Assembly (NCBI GenBank): GCA_963210315.1
Contig: OY723292.1
Span: 1,798,001 to 1,862,000 of the forward strand
DNA: 64,000 nucleotides
From: Rhynchopus euleeides
Taxonomy: Eukaryota > Euglenozoa > Diplonemea > Diplonemida > Diplonemidae
Direction of reading: 5' to 3'
In this document: positions 56,034 through 64,000 of the stretch, one piece after another
Layout of the letters: each line of letters starts with the position of its first letter
Numbering within the stretch: position 1 is the first letter of the stretch
Position numbers and translations under genes: made by a program
The notes under the pieces: generated by a model
What the model saw: only the letters and a program-made list of their open reading frames with translations
The model's database searches: none
Told to the model about the DNA's origin: nothing

Positions 56034-59000
56034 ATGCTCCGCGCTGCACGATGCCTCCCTGAGGATCGGGTGCGTGCGATAGAGGGTGCGAAGGCTGCGA
56101 CATACGAGGCTGTGATGCTCAGCATCCGCCGCGACTGCGGCGACGGCAGCGGCGCATCCACCCCTGAGGCCACCCTGTCCTACGTCCTGCAGGCACTCAA
56201 GGCCCTGGCGGTCTGCAAGCTCGCACCCTCCGACGAGCAGCGCCTCGAGGCTGTGCGGTACCTCTCAGGCCGCCTCCTCCCCGCCATCGACCACCCCCTG
56301 CTGCTGCGCGATGCTGTCATCCGCCTCACAGCACTCCTCCTGACTGAGATGGGCCCCGACACAGCCCTGCGCAGGTCGTACCGCCCCCGCCCTGAGCCCT
56401 TCTTCGAGCTGATCGACAGACTCTTCGTCAAGAAGCACGCTGACCCGACAGACGAGGAGTCATCAATGCTAGGCCCGATGGCGAAGCTGATGGGGTGTGT
56501 CTCTGAGTTCTGGGAGGACCCTGAGTCAGCCTGCAGCAGCCTTCTCTCGCGGTACCTGAGTTATGCCCGCACCCGGCACAACTGCGCCTTCCTGGTGATG
56601 CTGGAAGGGTTGCCGCTGCGCCACATCGCGCAGGAGCAGGTCGAGCAGATCCTCGACAGGCTGTGGCGCCTGGTGCAGCGGGGTATCTTCATGCCTTCCT
56701 TTATCATCCGTCTCCTGATGGCGGAGTGCAGTGCGCTGGAGGACCCTGCGGTTCCCACGCCATGTGCGTCGCTCTACTCGCACCGGGATGTGATCTACTA
56801 CAGGTTGCAGTGCTTCGTCCCTCTGGAGGCAGGGCGTGTCGTCGTCGCACAGATCTGCGGTCTCCTCGCTGTGCTGGAGCATGCGAAGGAGGGGAGCATG
56901 AAGTATCTTGAGTACAAACTGCAGAGGGGTGCCGACTTCCCGCAGTGGCTTGCCATGCAGAGCATCCAGGTTGAGGCGCAGCATCAGAAGCGGCTTGGGG
57001 TGATGTCCGATACCTCGGATGTGCTTGACTCTGACGAGGAGGACGAGGATGTCGACGCGGATCATCACGCCGGGGTGCAGGGGTCCTTCGTGAGGAGCTA
57101 CGCGCAGCTGGCCCTGCCCGCCTGCCACGCCCTGCTGCTGACCTCGCCTCTGCAGGGCGCACAGACTATGCAGCGCCTGCTGCGGCTTGACCCCACGACA
57201 CTCCCTGGCTTCATCGCCATCATCAAGGAGGTCATCGCTTCGGGGAAGTTCAGCTGTGACGTCATCTCTGTCTGCCTCCGTATGATGTCGCCCTTTGCCA
57301 CCGTTGTCGGGTCCCCTGAGGAACGGGTGTGGCTGCGGGCGGAGGTGCTGCGCCTGGTGGATATGGCCAACTCGGAGGTGACGCTGCAGTCCTCACTGCA
57401 TGCGGTGGAGCAGATCTGCTCGCTGGAGGCACTTGCTGGCGAGGAGGCGTTGGCGTGGGGTGTGTCTGTCTTCGAGAAGCTTCTGGAGCTGTGCAGCATG
57501 AACATCGGCACCTGCAACGACATCGCGTCGAAGATCCTGTTCAACCTGGGGCAGGCCGAGGCACAGAAGTGCTGCGACATGGTGTCGGACATCATCGACA
57601 ACAGGCACCACGAGGAGGAGAAGGTGGTGGACGCCTACGCCGGAATCGCAGGGAAGTGTGCCGACCGCAACCCCAAATGGGCCATGGGGCACATCCAGCG
57701 TCTGGTGGAGCGAGTGCGGAGGGAGGTTGCGGCACCGATCGCCACCCTGAGGTGGCCTGTCGCCTTCCTTGATGCGATGCTGTTCGAAGGGAGCGGGTCC
57801 TTCCCGGGCCTGGAGGACATCCGTGCAGCTGAGGAGTGCATCGAGCTGGGCAACAGCATCCTGACGCACGACGCTGAGGACATTCCACGCTCATGCCTGG
57901 GTGGCGAGTTGCTGATCACTGCTGCCAACACCCTCGACACCCACTGGAGGAAGACCTACATGACTCACGACGTCGGTCCGGGGTCGTCACCCATCTGTCC
58001 CGCTGGGGAGTGCGGCATCGTGTGGGCGCAGTCGACAGATGCTGCAGCAGCTGCGGCGGGCACCGCGCTTGTGGCGGCTTGCAACACGCACCTCGGAGGG
58101 CTTGTGGAGCGGATGAAGTCACAGGGCTCTGTGGGGGGTGCGGACGCCCTTGCCTGCTACCACTACGTCGCGGCGTTCCGGGATGTGCTGCACTCGCTGA
58201 GGGGGAGCAGCTGCATGCTGTCCGATGCGTTGGGGCGGCTTGTGTTCCCGCACCAGGTGGACGTGTCGGGCGTCACCGTGTCGCGTGATGACGTCGTCGA
58301 GCTGCTGCTGCGGGTCTCCGCCCCTGCCAAGGAGCAGGACTCGGCGAACGGTGCCGCATCCTCGCAGCCGAAGAAGCGGGCCCGGCTCAGCTCCAGCGCC
58401 GCTCCCACCTCACAGGACCCATCAACACCGCCACCAACGCGCCCCGACAGCCCCAGCTTTGCCGCGGCCGATCAGCACAAGATGCGCATTGCCTTCATCG
58501 TCTACCAGTTTGTGGCGCAGTATTTCGGTCGGAGTGAGAACGCTGCAGAGAAACGCATCAACGCTTTCGCGAGGGGTCTCGTCCCTGGCGGTTCGTGCAT
58601 CCGCGTCGTGGCACTTGGCCAGGCACTTCCTTATGAGTGCCGCCTGCGCTACATGCTGGGCCCGCTGGTCCCGCGCACCTCCAATGAGGTGCGCCTGGTC
58701 CGCTCCCTCGCGTCGATGGCCTGCGGTGGTGGTGCACTGGACCAGACACGCGACACGGCGTTTGAGGTGCTGACGAAGCTGCTGCAGCGCGGCTACCTCT
58801 ATGACATCACGCCTGTCGTGGAGGAGTGCCTCAGTGTGGCACGCGCAGCACCCACCGAGAAGCAGGTGCTCCTGGCCTCCCTGGCCCTTCTCGGGGACGC
58901 CAGTGTGGTGCTGCGCCTGTGGAGCTTCCGCACGCTGCTCGCCCCACTCCTCCGCTTCTGGATTGCAGTTGTCGCTGCGGATGAGGAGGTCGACGAGCAG

Positions 59001-60761
59001 CTGACGGGCTTCCTCTGCGACTTCTTCTGGAACCCCATGCAGAGTCAGACACTCGCCGAGGACGTGGGGCCTGAGCTCCTGGACATCACACTGCAGTGCC
59101 CACACAAGGAACGCGCCGCTATCGTCATGTCCGGCATGCTGCGCCGCACAAACAACCCCGAGAGGCACGCCGCAGTCCCCGTGAAGGTTGTGGTGCACCT
59201 CCTCCGCATGTTCTGCAGCGACATCCCCAGCGTGCGCAACGCTTCAACTGCAGCTCTTCTTTCTGCCTTCTTCCTGAAGCGGTCTTCCATGCATGAGATC
59301 CGTAGCGACATCCTCGAGGTCTGCACACTGCAGTGGCTCCGCTCCTGCATGACCCTGCACAGAGAGGAGGGTGACTCTGCCGACTTCTCCATGAAGGCAC
59401 GTGTGTGGAAGGCACTGTTCCTGGCCCTGGGGGATACCTTGGTGGATGTGGCGCGTGACGCCTACCTCAACGTGTCGCGCGAGAACCACATCAACGTGTT
59501 CGAGATGGTGGCTGGGCTGCTGAAGGCGCAGAAGCATGCGCCTTCCTCGGACCACATCGCCTTCGCCCTGCATCTCTTGCAGCAGGGGAAGGAGCTGGGG
59601 GAGCAGGAGGTGACGGAGGTGCTGGGGACCGCTGTGTCGTTCGGGGCAGGCGGTGTGCGAGGGGAGCACCCCACAGCCCTGGACAGCTTCGTCCACTCGT
59701 ACATGGAGAAGTGCCGCGGGGCGCAGGCGCACATCAGCATGCTCCTTGTGTCGACGACGTACCTCCGTGGGCTGAGCAGGCGTGTCGACTCGCACCTCTC
59801 TGCCGCTGTGGACCTGCTGCGGCGCGTCACATCGCAGAGGCGGCTGCTGGACAACGAGGCCTGCCGGCAGCGGTGCGGCGAGTTCATCTCGCAGTGCTTC
59901 GCCTTCACTCTGGGGAGCCACGTCGACGCCGAGGTGTACGATGTGCTCAACGGGGGCATCTTCAGCGAGCTCACGCTGGAGACATCCGAGGTTCTGCTGC
60001 ACGTCTCCCGCGGGTCGCGGCAGTACATGATGGCACTTGCCCCGCTGGTCCCGAAGATCTTCGAGGCGACCGCCCTGGTCGCAACGGAGCGCTCCGGCTA
60101 CTCCGAGGGAAGTGCTGAGCTGTCTGCGGATCTCGTGCGGTGCGGCGCATCGGCGCTGATCGCAAGCCCTGAACACCTGCTGCAGCTCCTCACTTCGTTC
60201 AACGCCATCCCGCGCGAGACGTGGCACCTGCGGAAGGTGCGGACCCTGCTGGACCACCTGCTGCGGGGAACAGGGACTGTGATGGGGTATTGCCAGCTGG
60301 GCAAGCCGGACGTTGTGGCGGCGCTGGATGCCATCGTGGCGAAGGTGATGTCCGAGAGCCAGAAGACGCCTGCCGCCCTGCAGACGGCCAGCCTGGTGGC
60401 GGTGGCCCTCAGCGCCGTGCACAGGCCCAACAAGGCGGAGCAGCTGCAGCGGTTCCTCGAGCAGTCGCGCAGCGACAGCGGGGCGCTGAGGCGTTCCGCC
60501 ACGCTCTGCCTCAAGAGCATTGCCGACTCGGAGTACCCGCTGGCGTCGGAGCACACGTGGGGTGCGCTGCGTGGCCTCAGCGAGATGCTCGCTGACGCAG
60601 ACGTCGAGGTGCGGCAGTCCGCAGAGTCGGCGATCCACGCCTGGTCGGGCATGCTGCGCGAGGACCCTGCCCTGGCAGCCCACCTCCAGCCGGTGATTGT
60701 TGCCGAGGGGCTGAAGCCGGCAATCGACTCCGCTTCCCACGCGTCCCATGTTTTCTCCTGA
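56034..60761 (+). CDS. HEAT-repeat protein, probably proteasome activator BLM10/PA200-like
   Basis: Single exon of 1575 residues, helical throughout, with repeated HEAT-like pairs. The start MLRAARCLPEDR is chosen because the same ATG and flank are conserved in the second copy at 63924. Features recalling PA200/BLM10 are an early PEPFFELIDRLFVKK segment (compare the LYDxxxRILY region), the spacing of the N-terminal helices, and a central stretch ending in VWAQSTDAAAAAAGT...HYVAAFRDVLHSL. A further PA200-like segment, LADADVEVRQSAESAIHAWSGML, lies near the C-terminus. An acidic patch (DSDEEDEDVDAD, about residue 330) and a basic one (PKKRARLSS, about 780), which could be a nuclear signal, are in loops. 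PA200/BLM10 caps 20S proteasomes in the nucleus. The C-terminal Tyr-Tyr-Ala-type tail of that family is not present (it ends HVFS), so it may be another HEAT protein. It would be shorter than the usual 1800 residues. Confidence 0.5.
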   Translation: MLRAARCLPEDRVRAIEGAKAATYEAVMLSIRRDCGDGSGASTPEATLSYVLQALKALAVCKLAPSDEQRLEAVRYLSGRLLPAIDHPLLLRDAVIRLTALLLTEMGPDTALRRSYRPRPEPFFELIDRLFVKKHADPTDEESSMLGPMAKLMGCVSEFWEDPESACSSLLSRYLSYARTRHNCAFLVMLEGLPLRHIAQEQVEQILDRLWRLVQRGIFMPSFIIRLLMAECSALEDPAVPTPCASLYSHRDVIYYRLQCFVPLEAGRVVVAQICGLLAVLEHAKEGSMKYLEYKLQRGADFPQWLAMQSIQVEAQHQKRLGVMSDTSDVLDSDEEDEDVDADHHAGVQGSFVRSYAQLALPACHALLLTSPLQGAQTMQRLLRLDPTTLPGFIAIIKEVIASGKFSCDVISVCLRMMSPFATVVGSPEERVWLRAEVLRLVDMANSEVTLQSSLHAVEQICSLEALAGEEALAWGVSVFEKLLELCSMNIGTCNDIASKILFNLGQAEAQKCCDMVSDIIDNRHHEEEKVVDAYAGIAGKCADRNPKWAMGHIQRLVERVRREVAAPIATLRWPVAFLDAMLFEGSGSFPGLEDIRAAEECIELGNSILTHDAEDIPRSCLGGELLITAANTLDTHWRKTYMTHDVGPGSSPICPAGECGIVWAQSTDAAAAAAGTALVAACNTHLGGLVERMKSQGSVGGADALACYHYVAAFRDVLHSLRGSSCMLSDALGRLVFPHQVDVSGVTVSRDDVVELLLRVSAPAKEQDSANGAASSQPKKRARLSSSAAPTSQDPSTPPPTRPDSPSFAAADQHKMRIAFIVYQFVAQYFGRSENAAEKRINAFARGLVPGGSCIRVVALGQALPYECRLRYMLGPLVPRTSNEVRLVRSLASMACGGGALDQTRDTAFEVLTKLLQRGYLYDITPVVEECLSVARAAPTEKQVLLASLALLGDASVVLRLWSFRTLLAPLLRFWIAVVAADEEVDEQLTGFLCDFFWNPMQSQTLAEDVGPELLDITLQCPHKERAAIVMSGMLRRTNNPERHAAVPVKVVVHLLRMFCSDIPSVRNASTAALLSAFFLKRSSMHEIRSDILEVCTLQWLRSCMTLHREEGDSADFSMKARVWKALFLALGDTLVDVARDAYLNVSRENHINVFEMVAGLLKAQKHAPSSDHIAFALHLLQQGKELGEQEVTEVLGTAVSFGAGGVRGEHPTALDSFVHSYMEKCRGAQAHISMLLVSTTYLRGLSRRVDSHLSAAVDLLRRVTSQRRLLDNEACRQRCGEFISQCFAFTLGSHVDAEVYDVLNGGIFSELTLETSEVLLHVSRGSRQYMMALAPLVPKIFEATALVATERSGYSEGSAELSADLVRCGASALIASPEHLLQLLTSFNAIPRETWHLRKVRTLLDHLLRGTGTVMGYCQLGKPDVVAALDAIVAKVMSESQKTPAALQTASLVAVALSAVHRPNKAEQLQRFLEQSRSDSGALRRSATLCLKSIADSEYPLASEHTWGALRGLSEMLADADVEVRQSAESAIHAWSGMLREDPALAAHLQPVIVAEGLKPAIDSASHASHVFS

Positions 60762-62967
60762 TGTGTGCGTTTGTGGTGGCTGCTGGGTCTGCGCAGAGTT
60801 CCGGATGCCGCGGTGGGAAGAGCAACAGCCGCAGCTCTTTCCGTTCCGACGTTCTGTTTTGCCCTGATTTTGGTGGTGTTTCCGCAGTACTTTGGCCAGA
60901 TCTGGCGGGTGATTGTCGACCTGTGTGGCACCTTGTCTACGGGCGAGGCACTGCAGAGCGTTATGCAACAGACACAAGGGGGGGTCGAGACACGTGCAGC
61001 TTGTGCGATGTGGCAGCTGTCAGTTTGTAGCAAACGAGCTTGGCACCGGTATGGTTTCCGAGCAAGGAGCGCGTGTGGGCGTTGGGGTGGGGGTGGGGAT
61101 GAGGGGCAGTGATTGTGGGATTGATTTTTTGGTAAAACACACCCCGTGTGGTAGAGAAAATACGGCAAGAGTCTCGGTGGGTCGGAAGAGCAGATGGTTC
61201 CCGCAACAGCTCCCGGGGAGCGGCGGGTATTTCGCATAGGATGCCGGATGTGTGAACACGTTTGTGCGGTTTGCCCTGTGTTGTGTGAACATATGTGTAT
61301 GTGTGTGTGTATGCTCCACCCAACCCGACACATTTTCTGTACTTCAGACAGGTAAGGTCACTCGACACGCGGGGGGGGGGTTTTTTGTGTGTGTTTTTTC
61401 TGCCAGCCGACATCACTAGCGCCAGCGAGAAAAAAAAACGCGTGACGAGTGACGGGTTGAGGTGGAAGCGATCAATGCAAAAATCATCTGAAAGGAAGAC
61501 TCGAGAGACTGCTGCTGTATTTTTGGCAAACGCACCGTGCTGCTCACGGGAAGCGTTCAGAGCTAGGAAAAATGATGCAGTGGGCGCAACGATCGAGCAG
61601 TCCTGCACGTCCCGTGGGTGACCAGAATGTTGCACAAGGAAAGCAACAGAATCCCGGCAATACGTTTGAGGTTATTGTGCCCACAGCGCCACCGTGCTTC
61701 CTTCCATCATGTGCAAGGTGGCGGTGGGTGCGGTCAACCAAGACTCTGTGTCTCCTCTTCTGTGTGCTGAGTGAAGCGTGTGGGGAGGGATTTGATCATT
61801 ACCGGGGGTGGGGCTGTGGGGGGGGGGGGGGGGCGGAGCATGCGCAAACCTGAGTTATGAGTACTAGTTCAATAGGAAGGGCTGAAGGGGGTTGTGCAGG
61901 CATGCGTGTTGGGGTGGGCGTCGCCGTGGCTGCACGGCACAGGCACCAACGCAGGTTGTGAAGAACACGACCCGAAAACCACCAACGTATATTTCCTGGT
62001 GAGGAAGGCATTCGCTCATAAAATGTAGGACGGCGAGATGAGAAGGCGAGCCAGTCGCCTCTAAAGAGAGACATAAATTAACATACAGTGGCGACGTTCC
62101 CCGCTACGCCTCACGAGCAAAACCAGTCCCGGGTCGGCATGTTTGCAATGTGACCAGGGGCACCTCTCGTGGCGCTGCATTGTCTTATCGCATCTGAATG
62201 CAGCAAAATTATAGCGTTTGTAGCGGTAGTGGAGGGGCATTGCAGAGGGGGGCACGGCCTCCTTACGTTGCGCGGGTCAGCTGTTGTCACGCGGTGACCC
62301 ACAGACGGGACAGGCGCCACGTCATTGCCTTCCCATTCCCCCGCGCCTTTCTGCAGCCCTCGCTGCGACGGCGACACTCTATTTCTAACCTTTTGTGTGT
62401 TGCCGAACACTGCTTCGGCACTGCATGCGAACATGTTGTTTATGTTGTTGATGCAACAAGCAGATCGATGTCTGCGGGTTTTTCTCCCCCCCCACCTGCC
62501 CCAGTCGGACACCCAAACTGTGAATGTCCCAGTGACGGGGAACACCCTCACCCACCCTCCATGGCATTGCCGAACGTCGAAACGCTAACACCCACCTTTG
62601 CCTCACTTCCGAAGTTTCGAAGGTTCGCAGTCATGATGCCCCCAGCCCCACCCTCCACACCCAACCCCACCCCACCCATCATGTCTCTATACTTTTGCGC
62701 GCACAACATACCGGCACATCAAAGGCCGAACAGATCTTGACTGTACAACCTGCATGTCGGGTGAAGGGAAGCCAGCCCTACTAGTTTGCCTTTTCTACTT
62801 CACTACCCCCCCTCAGCGTATTTGGTTGTTTGGCTCGTGTGTCATGAAGGTGTCGCTTATGTGCTGACTCACTGTGGTCTGCACTGAACACTGAATACTG
62901 AACACGGGCGAGGAGGTGTGTGAAAGTCGTCAAACACACAATCAAGCCCGGGTAAGGTAAATTCCAA
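60762..62967. other. Intergenic, no gene seen
   Basis: 2.2 kb downstream of the HEAT gene. It has a short GT repeat (about 61290-61312), a G run (61815-61832) and a variant of the recurring motif (GTGGAAGCGATCAA, 61462-61475). Open frames on both strands have no recognisable motifs. Confidence 0.5.
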
Positions 62968-63178
62968 CAGCGGGGGACTTCACACTGTGCCAAAAGTGTG
63001 TCGGGTTGCAGCCTATATTGTGAGGCGGCACCCTTTTCTGCACTTTAAAGTGAAGGCCACAGGGTAGGGTAAATGTCAACAGCGGGGGGCCTCGGATCTA
63101 CAGTGCAGAAAGGTGAACCGCCTCACAACAGAGGTTGCAAGCCTGACGCACTTTGGCACAGAATCAAGGCCCCCAGCG
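62968..63178. repeat. Imperfect inverted repeat, about 77-bp arms
   Basis: The left arm (62968-63044) and the reverse complement of the right arm (63102-63178) agree over most of their length, for example CTGTGCCAAAAGTG against CTGTGCCAAAGTG and TTGTGAGGCGG in both. The 57-bp centre repeats part of the left outer sequence in direct orientation (GTAAATGTCAACAGCGGGGG against GTAAATTCCAACAGCGGGGG). It could be a hairpin MITE or encode a structured RNA. Confidence 0.7.
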
Positions 63179-63443
63179 ACGCTTTTTTCCGATGTCATGA
63201 CCGGCAGCCTTTTCGAGTTGGAGACACCCCTCGAGCCCCACCTCCGGTGACCCCAAGGTCCCATATTAACGGGCTGTGTCATAGTGACGAGACTCCTCAG
63301 CGCATCTGTGTGTGTTTCGTGTCGCTGATTGCAGCAAGAGTGTGTGCTTCCCCCAGGGTGGAGGGTGTGACGAGTTGTTTGGTGGTAGCGCCGACCCATC
63401 GATGAGAGATTCTCCCACTGCTGGGTAGAGGGTGGGGGAGGTG
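63179..63443. other. Intergenic, no gene seen
   Basis: Short spacer between the inverted repeat and the duplicated flank of the second HEAT-gene copy. Confidence 0.4.
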
Positions 63444-64000
63444 GCACTGCAATACTGCATTGGTCCTAGTTGCGCTGTGTGCGCAGGGGGTGGTGGGGGC
63501 TGGGGGGTTGCAACAGAGGGCTTGAAAACCCGGCTCCATTAAGAGTGTGGGTGTGGTGCACATGGCACAGTGTGGCATCAAGAGCTCAAGCGAAGACAGA
63601 AGCAACAGGTGAAATAGCAAGGTGTACAGCGGAAGGGGGTGGGGTGTGAGGGGGGGGGGGTAGGGGAACTGGACCCATCCCAGCAGCTCTGCGCACGAAT
63701 TGATTCGCAACAACAAGTCGCGCACGGATGAGCTGGCCACACCGTCCCCGCCCGCGCCCCCTCCTCAGGTCGGCACTTTCTAGGTACAGCAAGTGACTTG
63801 GTTGCGGCTCACTCCCGAGATTCCCACCAGCTGCCCCTCGCCTCTCCCCCCCCTCCCCCCATATCCAACACATCTGCGCAACCCAGCTGCGTGCTTCTCT
63901 CTGTGGTGTGTTGGGCTGCAACGATGCTCCGCGCTGCACGATGCCTCCCTGAGGATCGGGTGCGTGCGATAGAGGGTGCGAAGGCTGCGACATACGAGGC
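63444..64000. repeat. Second copy of the HEAT-gene 5' flank and start
   Basis: 63444-63614 matches 55609-55779 with few changes, and 63841-64000 matches 55951-56110 almost perfectly. The 226 bases between the blocks differ from the 171 bases in copy 1. The offset of the second block is 7890, which is therefore the period of this tandem duplication. Confidence 0.92.
63924..64000 (+). CDS. Second HEAT-repeat (BLM10/PA200-like) gene, 5' fragment cut by window end
   Basis: The first 77 bases, 25 codons plus two bases, are identical to those of the gene starting at 56034 and run off the window. Whether the rest is a full second gene cannot be told from here. Confidence 0.75.
   Translation, partial: MLRAARCLPEDRVRAIEGAKAATYE

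Noticed and set aside
1..64000. tRNA, rRNA and spliced-leader genes
   Set aside because: I looked for internal promoter boxes and known leader sequence by eye and saw no convincing match; a covariance-model scan would be decisive.

Overview
The window is nuclear DNA of a eukaryote, most likely a compact-genome, GC-rich protist. Its genes are broken by short introns that mostly start GTATG and end CAG, and it encodes prohibitin 2, ER glucosidase II alpha, a ubiquitin-specific-protease fold, EF-hand proteins and a HEAT-repeat giant. Nothing bacterial is seen. An alveolate such as a chromerid (Vitrella-like) fits the base composition, intron style and protein types, but that assignment is a guess.

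Layout. 1-12893 is two near-identical tandem units of about 6.45 kb. Each carries one six-exon gene for a secreted modular protein (signal peptide, Lys/Glu-rich stalk, SH3-like repeats, Cys-rich, Pro-rich and Met/Gly-rich parts), and each has a 108-bp MITE in its third intron. 12894-14584 is a third, diverged copy of the unit's 5' flank, which runs into a single-exon WD40 gene (14421-19241). Next come two paralogous four-exon genes for putatively myristoylated EF-hand proteins (19685-20854 and 22530-23692). A gene-poor stretch follows with a foldback element (24038-24350) and a 2.03-kb non-autonomous DNA transposon with about 60-bp inverted ends (24351-26381). Then lie glucosidase II alpha (29677-33699), prohibitin 2 (34801-36065) and an FAD aromatic hydroxylase (37441-39603). 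40073-55278 is interpreted as one 15.2-kb DNA transposon. Finally there is a 1575-residue HEAT-repeat gene (56034-60761, BLM10/PA200-like) and the start of a second tandem copy of it at the right edge (63924-64000).

The most unusual object is the 15.2-kb element. It has 13-bp terminal inverted repeats (GGGGGTCTTCGCT), a matching 3-bp flank (TCA) on each side, about 8.9 kb of a 31-bp satellite with higher-order structure, and a gene that joins a class III cyclase-like N-terminal exon, a ubiquitin-specific protease with Cys and His boxes, and a PIF/Harbinger-type DDE transposase. The MITE inside both secreted-protein genes has the same termini and a related internal block, and is flanked by TTG/TTG, so it looks like a deletion derivative moved by this machinery.

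A second unexplained signal is a 14-bp quasi-palindrome, GTNGANGCNTCNAC. It recurs about 14 times, exact or with a few changes, almost only between genes or in introns, and several times 500-750 bp upstream of a start codon.

Exon joins were derived by hand from reading frame and splice-site agreement. Family assignments rest on motif recognition only, with no database search.
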